DNA of 64,000 nt from Gnetum montanum (GCA_015680685.1 MNCI01037900.1:323595-387594); one strand, 5' to 3'; shown: positions 24,555 to 37,038, numbered from the stretch's first letter. Notes: generated by a model not told the origin, from the sequence alone. Made by a program: numbers and translations.

Positions 24555-27335
24555 AAATGGAAATGGGCCAAGAAAAAGCCCAGGAAGAACCACTTGTAGC
24601 CCATGCCATTGGTTCTTTTAGAGAAGAGGTTGAGGTGAAATCTATTCATCAAATTCTAGAACTAGGAGTAGCAACAGAACATTCCCACCAGGATGAGACA
24701 CCAACTTAACAAGTAAATCTTGAGGTGACCTTGACAAAAGACTAACTAAATCAGATTAGAACAAGGTAGGTCAAAAAAATAGTGCTTCAAGAGTTAAGCA
24801 TTGGCCCTTTCCTAGAGTAAGCACCTAAAGAAGAATAGGACCAACTGAAGACCTCTTCCATGTGGCCAATTATCACTTCCACTGGGGAGCGGTACATGGG
24901 AGAGACATTCTTATTCTACAATAATAGGTGGGCTAGTTCAATAGTCAAAATCAAGGACATATCAGTGTCCTACTAGGTGTAGGCCATTGTTGAAGTGCTT
25001 AGGTTCTACAAAAAAGGGAAAATATCATAGAGATTCCAATGTAGGTACATCCCAGCATCAAAAAGGAATGGTTGCAACAATGCTATGGTGTCGACTGTAA
25101 GGATTTTGGTGCACTCACACTGCCAGAAAGGATCCACTACAAAATTGTGGTCTTTCACCTAAACCCCATGGTGAGGCTTAGCAAGATCACTACTCTTTTT
25201 ACCCATGCATGCATTACTTTGAGTGGGAGATTCCCTATCAACCTTCCACAGCTGATCTATCTAGAGATGAAGAAGCAATATAAACAAACTGAACATGGAA
25301 GGAAGGGAATCCCCTTCCCATGCTTCATCATAAAACTCTATTGAAAGGGAGGGATAGTGCATTATATAAATGATGCTATCAACAATGCTTTAACCACTAA
25401 TTAGGTAGAGATGATTAAAGATAAAATGCCTGCAATGATCATTTAAAAAGAGGAATAGCAACCACCACCTCTACCTACCACTCAAACAACTATGACAAAC
25501 ATTAGTGCAATAATCCAATGGTTGCATGAAAACCGAGAATGGCTCTTGAGTGAATAAGAGCAACAAGTAGGCATGAGTGGCACAGACCCATCTGTGTACC
25601 GACCAGTGATGAGTCACCTAAACAAGATGGCCCAAACAGTTAACCTAATGGAGAAAGGTGGATCCATTTTCTAAGGCCAACAAACATAATTCTCCATGAG
25701 GTCAAATCCTAATGCTAGTGAGGTCACAAGATCTCTAGCAAAATAGCAACCACTGCTAAAAATATCTAGAAACACCATGACCTTCTTGGTGTGCTTGGAG
25801 AAAGGTAAGGAGGAAATAGTGAGTACCAAGGATAGGAGACAACAGCAGAGGTGGTTTCTGATAGAATTTCCAAAACACTTAATGCACTTGTGGCATCTAT
25901 ACCAAACATCACTACACTCAAAAATGTGCATATGTCCGCAGGAACTATAAATAAAAAATTAAGCATAGGATAACATGCAGAACTATTGGACTAACTAGTG
26001 GGAACTGACCAACCACTTTTGGATGTCTTTAGTCTTCTAGATCATAATATTGCAACCTAGTTAGAACTACTAGAGGCAAGGGGCAAGAACATCATCTTGT
26101 AAGGAGAACTCGAAACAACCAAGGAGCTGAATGAACACTTGATTGCTAAAGTTGTTGAATTAATAGTCCAAATTATTGACCCTGCATTTCTCAACCTAGC
26201 ATTAAAAAAGATGAAGCTCTTAAGTAACTTCAAACCAAACTAAAATGGGTTAGGGGTGTGATGGAGATGGTGGTGTTCTACCGATCCTTGGCAGAGGCTA
26301 CTTATCACAAAATTCATAAAACCTTAGATCTGACCTACCAAGAGAATGTGAAACTAGCTATAGAAAGTCATCACCTATGAAATGTTGATGAGCATAAACA
26401 ACAGTTGACCAACTTTATCCATCAACAATAAGAGTAACTAGCCAAAGTAAACATAGAGCTAAGGAGATTGGTAGCTAAAAACAAAAACCTCTCCATGGAG
26501 GAGGTCTATGCCCTTCACCAAAAGACCGCAATAGAGGTAGCCACCTAGAAATCAGAGGCTCTTAAATTTAAAAGATTCAAGTATCATTACAGAGATCAAG
26601 TCAATCTACAAAAATAAGTTAATGAAAAGCATATCTAGTTGATGAAGGCAAAAGTAAATGAAACCCTCTAGCAAGAAAGAGAAATAATCCACATGAAGGA
26701 GTTGCACATTGAGAAGATGATAGAATGCATGGAGCTAGCCAATCTCTAATATGCAAATCTAGCTATGTTAACTATCAAATGACCATGGTTAGAATTAGAG
26801 AAGTAAGTGGCCAACTTGTATTTGTTGTACAAGGCTAAGTTCAAGCACCACAAAGACACCAAGAAAAAGCTTGGGATGGAAAATGTGAAACTCAAGGTTC
26901 TTGAGGGTAAATAAATTGATCAAAGATCTACTGTTGAGAACCTGGTTAAAAGAATGAATGACTACTAAGAGCTATAAAAGATACTCAAGGCATTCAATGT
27001 CAAACATAAACAATTCATTGCCTAGTTTGTCCATGTTAAGGAGTTGTTTGCAAAAATTTCCTATTTTTGGAATATCCCCATTCCAGCCCACATTGACAAT
27101 GTTGCATGAACTATGAATGGTCCCCAAAGTAAGGAGGAGAAGATGAAGGCATTACTAGACACCTTTCACCTTCCACCAGAGGTTGCAACCATAGTAGAAC
27201 AACCACAACTGCCTTAGCCACCACACACGCCCAAAGTTAGCAAAGGTCCTTTAGAACCTCATGAACCTCCACCACCTTAGACTATCTAATCTTCACAACC
27301 ACCTTCATGCAATCAAAATATGTGTTGTCCAGTTT
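24555..27335 (+). pseudogene. long coiled-coil ORF of a non-autonomous LTR element, copy 1
   Basis: It starts with MGQEKAQEEPLVAHAIGSFR (24555). After a frameshift comes KKEWLQQCYGVDCKDF (25060), ERIHYKIVVFHLNPMVRLSK, FTHACITLSGRFPINLPQLI and IPFPCFIIKLY (25300). These resemble the globular domain found in many plant retroelement ORFs annotated as putative plant transposon protein. From about 26,100 to 27,080 the frame is long and helical, with heptad-like Leu/Lys/Glu runs (ELRRLVAKNKNLSMEEVYAL, NETLxQEREIIHMKELHIEK). A Pro-rich tail ends it (QLPxPPHTPKVSKG). Most breaks are TAG or TAA in place of Gln. No protease, RT or integrase accompanies it. An 800-900 residue protein of unknown function is inferred; a structural role is a guess. 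Confidence 0.65.
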
Positions 27336-27512
27336 TGATTACTCATGTCATGGTGTTCAATTTTGTGTCATGAACACCACAATTTTTTGTAATGTTGCTG
27401 ATTCGTACACTCAAACACTTAGTTTGTCAAGTTAGTATGTTATGTCAAGAGTCAATCAATAATCCCATACCTTTCCAATTTTGTAAAGGAACTCAAGGAT
27501 AATTTTTCATTT

Positions 27513-27525
27513 AATTATGGGGGTA
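27513..27525 (+). other. polypurine tract (second-strand primer)
   Basis: The run AATTATGGGGGTA directly precedes the LTR start TGATGAATCATC. The partners are TTGTGGGGGTA at 39,021-39,031 and, on the minus strand, GTTGTGGGGGTA next to the LTR of element M at 46,715. Confidence 0.75.
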
Positions 27526-28080
27526 TGATGAATCATCATTATGTCACATTGATGCATCCCCATCGATGTGGCCTCATCAACATGACCCCATCTACGTGGT
27601 GTTGCCCCTTCGACGCGGCCACGTCAACATAGCATTTGCTATGCCTATGGGGTCCAATTCACATAACTCTTAAATAAAGTCTATAGATACATGCTCATCA
27701 GTCATGTTTATGGCATGTCTTGTAATAGTTGTGGTAGAGTTCTTGCAGCTTTGTCATTTGAGAATTAGAATCCGCAGCAAGAGTTAGAAAGTGTATAGAT
27801 CTTTATTCGAGCATTGTTGTACCTAAACACACCAATGTGAACGGTAATAAAGAAGAGCCTTTTGATCAAACCTTATAGCACTTGGAATAGATTAATTATT
27901 CATTTATGCATTCATTGCTTTCATTAATTATACAATTAATTAAGCTAAATTAGATTTCAAGTGACTAATTAAATAATTAAGTTAAATAGATTAAATACAT
28001 AAGTATGACCAATTCAAGTGTAAACATGTATTCGCTTGGTAATCCTAGTAGCATTATTGCTTGGTTTGCCTAGTAGCATA
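27526..28080 (+). mobile_element. 3' LTR of coiled-coil element copy 1, truncated
   Basis: It starts TGATGAATCATCATTATGTC after the polypurine tract and matches the complete LTR at 39,032-39,970 up to GCCTAGTAGCATA. There it breaks off into AGATTAATTGACTATC of the Tat RNase H remnant. About 0.7 kb (rest of LTR plus flank) has been deleted relative to R2. A TTAAATAAAG TATA-like box is near 27,671. Confidence 0.82.
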
Positions 28081-28086
28081 GCATAG

Positions 28087-28505
28087 ATTAATTGACTATC
28101 TTTTTGGGAATAAAATTTGGCCTAACATGTGATGTAACTTCTTATTTAGACATACCTTTATTTTCAAATTCTTCCCTGCTATTTAAGAACCTAAGTAAAT
28201 GCTCATCATCTTAAAAGACTTGAAAGTGTTTTACATTATCTAGGATTGAAGGCTAATTTTTAATTTCAATCACAACTCTCTTGTGTTTTCTAATCTTTCA
28301 TGGATCTAATGTTGAGGCCACTATTATTAGCTTATTTGCTAACTAGTTTATTTCTTTATATATATTCTTTATTTCATACTACTCAAAGTGGCCTAATAAG
28401 TTATATATGAGTTGCTTATATGACTTTGAAAATGAGCTTTTCACTACACATTCATCCTTAACCTATTTACAAATAACCTTGAATTCCTCTTAATTATAAT
28501 TATAG
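28087..28505 (-). pseudogene. Tat archaeal-type RNase H fragment (in R1)
   Basis: The minus strand reads KDECVVKSSFSKSYKQLIYN, NIYKEIN and ADKLIIVASTLDP, as in R2 at 40,311-40,720. Tat elements carry HIPRxxNxxADALASLA at this place. The coding is cut at 28,505 by the start of block B. Confidence 0.65.
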
Positions 28506-31500
28506 GGGTAAACATGACTACTATAGGTTTTAATGTTTTGGCTTTATCTAATTTGGTCCTCTTTCCTAACTTATCGAGTTTAAACACATCTTATAGGTAC
28601 AGAGTTAATGAGAAAGGCTTGATCAAGAATGATCAAACCTTGGTGGTAGCCCACATCACATTGAGTGAATTTACCAAAGGTCCCAAGATTAGATGTGTTA
28701 TTCTCAAATAGCTAAGAGGGTTCTTTGACAAATACCCCACTAGATTCAACCCTATTTACAAGAAGTGTGTGGCTATCAACATAGCACACAACTAGTGGAT
28801 ATCTCCCAAGGCCATTAGAGATATAGGTATCACTAGTGGGAGCCTTGCACAAGCTTATCCAAGCAAGAAGAAGAAAGGTGAGAAAGGGAATAACTTTCTA
28901 TTTTATATCTAACGTTTTATGGCTATTTGGTTCTTAAGTATTGTATGGTCTAAATGTTGTTATACTAATGCTAAGCACTTGTCTTTTGCTTACAAGGCCT
29001 TCCACTTCTGCAAATGTCACTATACCCCTCACTAGACTTTTGGCAGAAATTCTCATCCTAAAGTTCAATGAATTGGGGCCAACACAAGAGTGATTGAGAG
29101 GACAGATGCCTAAGAATATTTAGGCAAACATCATGTGTGCAGGCTTACTTGAGGTATTCATGGCATCTAGCCCTATTGTACCTTTTGCTAGGATGTTGAA
29201 CATCATTAACTACTTTGATGTAGAAGATGATGTCTTCTGTACCATAGTGTGAGGCATGCTAATTTCCATTGCCATCATTATGGCCATTTTTTTGACATAT
29301 TTGGTGTTCCTGCTGACAAGATAGTAGTTGCCACCAAACCAATGAAGGAGGTCAGCCATCGTGAAAAATTTGAAGAGTGGCTTGGTGTAAGCAAAGCCCA
29401 CTTTGGACTTACTCTCGATATCTCTGCTAACCCTGGCTCAAGGGGGTCCTATCCCTTGCTCAAGTCTCAGGATTTTTCTAAATTATTATCACAAAAGAAG
29501 GTAGTCAACATTGCATAGGAATGAATCCATAAGAAGGTCTTTATGGAGGGGACTTATTTCAACTGGGCTACTTCCTTGGCTACATGCCTCAAATAGGAAA
29601 TCCTCAAATTCTACATGGATACCTCTATGATAGTCCATATGCACTATGCATTTTTTTGTAGGTTATTTGAAGAGGTTCATAGAATTCTTGGTGGTGAAGA
29701 AGAATGGGTCATGGATGCATCAAGATCCAAGACAACTCTCTCAGCCTTGGATAAAACATCTTTTTCTAATGATACATTCTCAAAATGCACCAAAGGACAT
29801 GGGGGATTTGTTGTCTGTAACCATCAAGAACCTTAGTGTTAATCGATGTGAATCTCTTGACAACATGGGGGAGGTACCTCTTATGTTTCCAATGAACATC
29901 ATGAGGGCCTAATGCTTATGTGTTGAGGCTAATGGGGTAGCCAAAGCTAGTTTGAAATGACCAACGGAGGAAGCACCACTAGTAGTAGATCCATCCTCTA
30001 AGCAAAGGATTATCTTCAAGATTCCACTCTTAGATTCAGTAGTCACAAGTATGATATAACTAAGTGTTTTGCTATGTTATGTCCTATGGCTATACATGGT
30101 AACTTGTCTAATGGATTATGGTTATATATTAGTGGTGGAACTTGGTAGCCCAAGCTATAACTATAGAAGAAGAACACAGGTAAGTAAAGAAGGCATAGAC
30201 ACATGCTGAGGAGGAGGAGCAGAGATGCATAGCTGCTATCGTAGAGGAGGAATAAAGGCATGTAGAGGAGGCACCCTTGCAACACAATATGGATGATCTT
30301 AACACCTTGTTCAATGAGCCATTACCCAGGGAGCCTTCAATTGAAATCCTCAATGATGATGATGAGTATGAGAATGACAATAAGAACAAGAATGCAGGTA
30401 TACCTATACTCTACCTATTGTTGTCTACGGTTTTGTTTTTAACATCTTATTTTCTTACTTATCCAAATATTTTATGTTTAATATAGTTTCTAAGCCACTA
30501 GCAGAGGCCTCTACATTCACGTTTCACATGAAACCATGGGTAGAGGTCCTGATCAAGATAGAATTCATGGATAGGATGGTAAAGGACATCATCAGTTAGT
30601 TGTAATAGGTTGCACTCAAGATTTGTAAGAGCTATGTTTTGCTATACCTTAGTTATTTTGCTACATGTTATATTTTTATGCTATGGCCACCGTAGGTTGT
30701 ACATCATATTTATGGTTATATTTTTGTTGTTTTTTAGTGCTATTAGTTACATGGAACCCAACCCAAGACATGGACTTTGACTCCATGCATATGTTTTTTC
30801 CTAACATCCCACATGTTCCCTTGAAGCTATACAAAACTACCACTAATCTAGTGGTTTCATGCATAAAAGCTTCATGGGAGATTTAGAGGTCCAACAAATC
30901 CCTATGGGACTAGGTTGTGACCTTGAAGGAGGAAAATAAAAAGCAAGCCAAGAAGATTTGAGATCTTAAGGATCATAGGACCTTTGTGGAAGCCCAAGTG
31001 AGTAACTCATGGAGCATTCGAACCAAGGAGATCATGTGGGCCCACTACTGGCATGTTATCCATGAAAAGGTTTTCCTCTCCTAGGAGTTACATGAGTAGT
31101 AGATGAAGATGAACTTGATCTTTTGAAAGGTCTAGGATTGGAAGAATTACAATGCTTGGGTCTTGGAGTGGGATAAGACACAATAGGATCACAAGCATAA
31201 GTATAATACTGATTAGGAGGCATACTTAAAGTGGTTGAAGAGGAAAAAAACTAAACAACAAAAGAGAAATCTATATATCCAAGGCATCTAGGTTGAGTGT
31301 TTTCAACTTTTTTGAAATCACTCTAACAATAGTTCAGTCTCCTACCCCATAGATTACTATAGCTATGGCTGAGATATCTATGGCTACGGTCTCATGGGAG
31401 CCTCCACCATGGACAAGTGTAGATAGGACTAGCATCTTCATGGGCATTAATTTTGGAAGCATTGACTAGGAAAACATGGCAAAAGATCAAATTCTTCAAC

Positions 31501-31560
31501 ATTTGAAGACTAGCCTTCACCATCTTCCTCAAGAGTTTACAAGGCTAGATTTCCCATAGG
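28506..31560 (+). pseudogene. antisense multi-exon gene-like unit, copy B (unrecognised protein)
   Basis: It follows copy A segment by segment: MTTIGFNVLALSNLVLFPN (28514), GFFDKYPTRFNPIYKKCVAI (about 28713), AGLLEVFMASSPIVPFARML (29141), LKRFIEFLVVKKNGSWMHQD (29667), VEANGVAKASLK (29921), MDDLNTLFNEPLPREPSIEI (30289), FHMKPWVEVLIKIEFMDRMV (30526) and LYKTTTNLVVSCIKASWEI (30828). Introns are predicted at 28,878-28,996, 30,398-30,486 and 30,625-30,737, all GT...AG. The acidic segment NDDDEYENDNKNKN lies at 30,354. Stops are frequent and the gene is dead. The unit converges on the Tat protease of copy B. The function is unknown; Lys/Glu-rich parts suggest a partly helical protein. Confidence 0.62.
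30398..30486 (+). other. predicted GT-AG intron in copy B
   Basis: AATGCAG is followed by GTATACC. An 89-bp T-rich insert ends TTAATATAG before TTTCTAAGCCACTAGC. Coding-like sequence on both sides has counterparts in copy A, where the acceptor appears mutated to GG near 7150. Confidence 0.55.
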
Positions 31561-32480
31561 TTTGATGACATTAACATTTCATATTTTAATTTTTAGTCTT
31601 GCATGATTTATGTCACAGTTTTAGTTATTCTAGTTACTGATTGGTTCTGTGTTATTATGTCATAGGCACCTTGCAATGTTGGTGATCCTAGTAGGGTAAG
31701 CAATGATGATGATGATGATGCACCATCTCCTTCCCTTCTATATGCCTTCTTGACACCACCTAATGCATGATGTGATAATCTTCATTGATATTTTTTAGTT
31801 TATGCTTGGATGTTGTATGGTCCATATTGGCCAATACTTGAGTTGTAGTTATTTTAAGATTTTTGGTTTATTGTTTTAACATTTATGCCATAAAGTGTGG
31901 TCATGTTTATAATATTTTATTTTAAGATGTTTCAAATTTTAAGTTTCAATTTTAGTTTTGGCTGTATATATTGTTTATGGATCTACTGCTTTAAGGTTTT
32001 AAGGTTAAATGTCGAAAATAATTATGTGGAGGTGATTACATTGGCTATGTTAAAAATGTTTAAACTATGAATGGCCATAAAACTTGCTAGTTTGAAGCCA
32101 TGGGAGGCCAGTACAATGCTAGTTTAGAGTCTTAGTGAACTATAACACTAGTTTAAAGTCTTAGTAGACTACAATGCCAATTTAAGGCCTCGGTAGGTTG
32201 TAGGTTTGCTAGTTTTAGGTCATGATAGGTCGTAGTATAAAAGGAAATTTTTATTTTTGGTTATTTTATATTTTAAAATTTTTATGGCTTTTTCTATTTT
32301 TGAAATTTTTATAAGGTTTTTTGTGCTTAAAACATGCATAAAAGTCAAGGAAAAGAAAGGTTGTAATAAATGAGTAAAAAAGAAAATGACAGTAGAAATT
32401 TAGACTACATGCCTAAAAGAGTAAAATAAAGTACACAACAAGGCATAACAAAGAAAAGTTAGGCTACATGGTTATCAGTG
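31561..32480. repeat. 3' flank of antisense unit B with a 30-bp minisatellite
   Basis: No ORF is supported. A GAT trinucleotide run lies at 31,703-31,720. From 32,080 to 32,235 about five units of 29-31 bp recur with a core GCTAGTTTARAGTCTTAGTAGACTA (starts near 32,084, 32,115, 32,145, 32,173 and 32,202). The segment is absent from copy A. Confidence 0.6.
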
Positions 32481-33840
32481 CATTTGGTTATAAGGACATG
32501 GGATGGAAGGATTAGGGTGTATGTCACTTGTATAGACTTCTCCTAATCTTTGAAAGATTAGGAAATAGTAAGGTCTATTGTACACAAGTTTATATTCACC
32601 ATCACCTTTACTGATCATATTAAAAGTGAGTTCATACCATGATGTGTTCCACTATCCACTGTCGTCATTCTTGGCTTTATGCTCTCCCTTGGGTTGTTGG
32701 ATTTTATGGCTAGAAGCTTCTTCTTGAAGCTCCACTTTAGACCCCTACTCTATGTCCATGTTGTTAATAGCTAGGGGCACTACATTGTCACTATGAATGA
32801 TGATTTTACCTCCTTCATAAGGAGGTTGAAACTCTTGGTGGATGGGTGAGGATATGGCGCATAATTGAGCTAGCCAAGACCTTCCCAGGATAAAGGTTAA
32901 ACTTTGGCATCTCTTCCACCACTAAGAAATTTATGGTCATAGGGAACTACTCCCTTGTGACAAAATCCAAGGATATAGACCCCTTGAGAAGAACCCTCAA
33001 TCTCTTAAATAATTTGAGAGTAACCATTGACATGGGTTGTATCTACTCTGTTAAGCCTAATCATTCAACAATGATGCATGGGATAATGTTTGTTGTAGCC
33101 CGATAATCTACATGCACTCCATGCACTTTAAACTATCCTATGCATACAATTATGTACAGATGAGCCCTAGTAACCTCAACATTTTGGGGATTGGCCTTGA
33201 TTTTGCTATCTTAAAATACTAAAGGTGTTCACTACTTCTTCCTTGGTGAGGGAGGAACCATCAATGCATGGATAGATTCCTTGTTAGTAGGGATGTCTTC
33301 ATGAACAGGGATGGAAGTTAGCATCTTGAATAACACCTCATGATGTATGGCAGAAGTCATGATCAAGTCATACAAGCTCAAAGTTGTGTTCTTATACTTG
33401 AGGGATTATCTAACCTAATCCATCACATTGAGAAAGATTTTGTGATTGGCCATGGACTTGTCATTTTGGTTGTGCTTCACTTTTTCCATGCACCCCAAAA
33501 TATGAACCTTCGCCTTAGGTTGTTACTAATGTGGCTTCTCCTCATTCTTTTGGCTATGGGTTTTGGTATCTTCTCATGGTTTTTTGGTTGAATTAGGTTG
33601 GGTAAAAGAGGTCATGGGTATAGTCGATATGGGAGTGGGTTTTGGTGGGTTCACTTCCTTCTATGCCTTTGTCTACTTGTCATCCTTATCATTGTGCCTT
33701 TACTTATACTTCTTCCTCTACTAGGTTAAAGCCTTATGATTATTAGTTGTTGGTTGTAAGGAAGATGCTATAGCATTGGCCACCATAGAAGGTTGTTGGA
33801 TGGTTATGTTAGTTGGTTGGGCTATGGTTGATTAGGTTAC
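32481..33840 (-). pseudogene. Tat-type aspartic protease and linker (copy B)
   Basis: The minus strand reads LTFILGRSWLAQLCAISSPI (about 32,905 downwards), HQEFQPPYEGGKIIIHSDNV, and further KVELQEEASSH, then NTSWYELTFNMISKGDG near 32,640. This fits the ILGRPW...HQxxKxxxxGxxITI end of Tat protease and the linker that leads to RT. RT does not follow; the antisense unit takes its place. The protease would process Gag-Pol. Frame breaks leave it dead. Confidence 0.7.
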
Positions 33841-35912
33841 AGTGGACTAGGACACCTTGCTAACAAAAGGTTTTCTCAGGAGCAATTGTGATGGTACTCT
33901 CATGAAAAAGAGGGATCTTGAGCTAGTGGAAGCTAAAGAAGCCCTTTCATCATGAGGGAATACCTGGATCATGAATGGCTCTCTTTTGGATCTTTGATTT
34001 TCATCTACATTGAATGTCAATATTTTGTATGTAGTGTTGTTTATGTTCAATAGTTCTTTATATACCTACATCAATTGGTTTTAAGATTAGATAAGGTTGG
34101 ATGCATCTAGAACCAACTCGCCCATATTTATCATTTTCTATAGGTCATCCTTCAATCCAAGGTAGAAGTCTATGTCATGACTAGGTAGTTGGTGATAGTG
34201 GCAAAAGTGGTCTAACTTGATGTACTTAGGCAGTTGATGGTCATTTTTTGTTGCTCTAGTATGGTCTTTTGCTATTTCATAGAGCCTATCATGCTTCTTT
34301 TGGGAGCATCAAACATCTGCTTGTATTGAATGCATCCACTTTTTAATAATTGGTCTAACAACTCAAATGGTTTTAATGGTAGCCTAGTGTACTTAGAACT
34401 ATCCTTCCTTTCAAAGTTGGATTTGGTTGTTATTGATGTTGTGGCCCTAAAGGTTGAAGGCTAGTTATCATGGTTGCTATTAGTAGGGGCTTTGGGTGGT
34501 TTGGTCCTTGGTCCCTCGTTAGTGGTCTTGGCCTCTTTGTTCACTATTACTATGGCCACATTGCTATGTGTGGCCTTCTCCTTGTCCCTTCACATATGTC
34601 AATTCTTGTATGCTAGGTAGACCAGTTCATGATTAGTCTCTACAACATCCTCTATATTCTTGGTCTAGGAGAATGCTTGGCTAAAGAACCATGAGCCAAT
34701 GTAGTAAAGCTTCAACTTGATAAAGTCATTAACTACCTCCTTAAATATAGTCAAAATGTGTGTTTTGGTTATAGTCTTTAGTATTTCATTAAGCAAACCA
34801 TTCCATCATTGGATGAACCTCTACATAGGTTATAGGAGTCCCTTCTTAACCTTCATCAGTTGCTCAAGAGTGGTGTTTAGTTTCAAATTATACTTGAAGT
34901 GGTTAACAAACTGAGCTATCAAGTCCTTAAGAGAGGATATGGAACCTCTAGATAAGACATGGTATTAATCAAGTGATTTTCTAGACATAGAGAAAATCCT
35001 CATGATAGTATGAGGCCACAGCTATAAGAGCAAGCTTTTGGATTGAAAGGTTATTAGGTGAGCATTGGGATTACCTTCTTCATTATACTTACTAAACTAG
35101 GAAATAGGGACATCAAGAGGAAGTTTCAAGGATGGGATCACAAGATTGATGGGATCATCCTAGTAAAACTTCATGATCTTGACACTCTGGAAAGTAGAGG
35201 CCTTAAGTCTCTTCAACTTCTTTGTTAGGTCCTGGATCATGTAGAAGGCCTGATCTAAGCCCTGTGACACCCCTATTGGCTGCAAGGTTTGTACATATGA
35301 TTGTGATGCTTTTTGTGAGGCTTGTGGCCTTATTATTGGTTATAGGATGAGTGGGAGCAGTTGCATCATGGTTGTAGTTTGTGGACCAAACAAGGAAAAA
35401 CATGTGTGTGAAAATATTTGAGGCACAAATGGGAAGAAAGGGGTGTTTGATCCTTGGGTTGCTTGAGGCCCCATGGTGAGCCCTACATGATTCGTCAATA
35501 GCTTAACAATAGTAGCTACCATTTTCATCGGTCAAACTAACCTAGGTTGGGTAGCAAGGGGCATGGAGAGGTAAAAGATGATTGGTTGCAACACTGATTA
35601 TGCTTGGTGTGTAGTGATGATTGATGCAGGCCTGAACATGACTGGGTATAGTGGGGATGAAGGTAGTGGGACGTGCCCAAAGGAAGAGGCAAAGGAGGCA
35701 AGGGTGAAAACTGTAGCCTTGGAGGTCCCTTGTTGGAAAATTTCCTCCAAAAGGTTTTTAGGCTTACACTCTACACTAAATTCATCTTCCTCCTCTGGTT
35801 TCCTCTTAGATGTAGCCTTTTGGTTGTCTTCATGAACCTTGATGAGGAGAGCTAAGATGCTAGCATAGATGTCGATAAGAGGTATTTGATCATAGGCAGA
35901 GGGAATATACTC
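33841..35912 (-). pseudogene. Tat-type Ty3 gag (copy B)
   Basis: From about 35,915 leftwards: MEYIPSAYDQIPLIDIYASI (compare DYIPSPSDKIKLIEMHIHIL in copy A), a Glu/Lys-rich stretch, then the gag core: FSKYNEEGNPNAHLITFQSK (about 35,095), LWPHTIMRIFSMS, and DLIAQFVNHFKYNLKLNTTL (about 34,930). The ORF 34,050-33,847 is its C-terminal region. The upstream part of gag is missing, because at 35,913 the sequence switches within three bases to repeat R2. The open frame at 35,578-35,835 (plus) is a shadow. Confidence 0.72.
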
Positions 35913-37033
35913 CACCTAAACCCCATGGTGAGGCTTAGCAAGATCACTACCCTTTTTACCCATGCATGCATTACTTTGAGTGGGAGATTTCCTATCAACC
36001 TTCCATAGCTAATCTATCTAGAGATGAAGAAGCAATATAAACAAACTGAACATGGAAGGAAGGCACTCCCCTTCCCATGCCTCATCTGAAAACTTTGTTG
36101 AAGGGGAGGGATAGTCCATTATACAAATGATGCTTTTAGCAATGCTCTAACCACTAATTAGGTAGAGATGATGAAAGATAAAATGCCTGCAATGACCATT
36201 TAAGAAGAGTAGCAACCACCACCTCTACCTACCACTCAAATAACCATGAAAAACATCATTGCAATAATCCAATGGTTGCATGAAAACTGAGAATGGCTCT
36301 TGAGTGAACAAGAGTAACAAGTAGGCACAAGTGACATAGGCCCATCTATGTACCGGCCAGCAATGAGTCACCTAAATAAGATGGCCCAAAAAATTAGCCT
36401 AATGGAGAAATGTGGATCCATTTTCTAAGCCCAACAAACATAATTGTCCATGAGGTCAGATCCTAGTGCTAGTGAGGTCACAGGATCTCTTGAAAAATAG
36501 CAACCACTGGTAAAAATCTCTAGAACACCACAACCTTCTTGGTGCGCTTGGAGAAAGGTAAGGAGGCAATAGTGTTGGTGATGCAGCATTAAGGATAGTA
36601 GACAGTAGCAGGGGTGGTTGCTAATAGAATTACCAAAACACTCAATGCACCTATGGCATCTATACCAAACATCATTGTACTCAAAGATGTGTAGATGTCC
36701 TCAGGAACTATAAGTAAAAAATTAAGCATAGGATAGCATGCAGAACTATTGGACTGACTAGTGGGAATTGACCAACCACTTTTGGATGTCTTTGATCCCC
36801 TAGATTATATTATTGCAACCTAGTTAAAACTACTAGAGGCAAGGGGCAAGAACATCATCTTGGAAGGATAACTCGAAACAACCAAGGAGCTGAATGAACA
36901 CTTGGTTTCTAAAGTTGTTGAATTAAGAGTCCAAATTATTGACCTTGCATTTCTCAACCTAGCATTAACAAAAGATGAAGCTCTTAAATACCTTCACACT
37001 AGACTACAAATGGTTAAGGGTGTGATGGATATG

Positions 37034-37038
37034 ATGGT
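37034..37038 (+). repeat. left target-site duplication of solo LTR
   Basis: ATGGT precedes the LTR; GTGGT follows at 37,831-37,835. The empty site in R1 (GGTGGTGTTCTACC) shows that the original was GTGGT, with one G-to-A change on the left. Confidence 0.75.

Larger units (their letters stand above)
25156..28501 (+). repeat. direct repeat R1 (partner R2 at 35,913-40,720)
   Basis: From CACCTAAACCCCATGGTGAG to TTAATTATAATT this segment is repeated in the same orientation at 35,913-40,720. It includes the coiled-coil ORF, the polypurine tract, an LTR and part of a Tat RNase H. R1 lacks about 0.7 kb found in R2 (after 28,080), and R2 has a solo LTR that R1 lacks. Confidence 0.88.
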
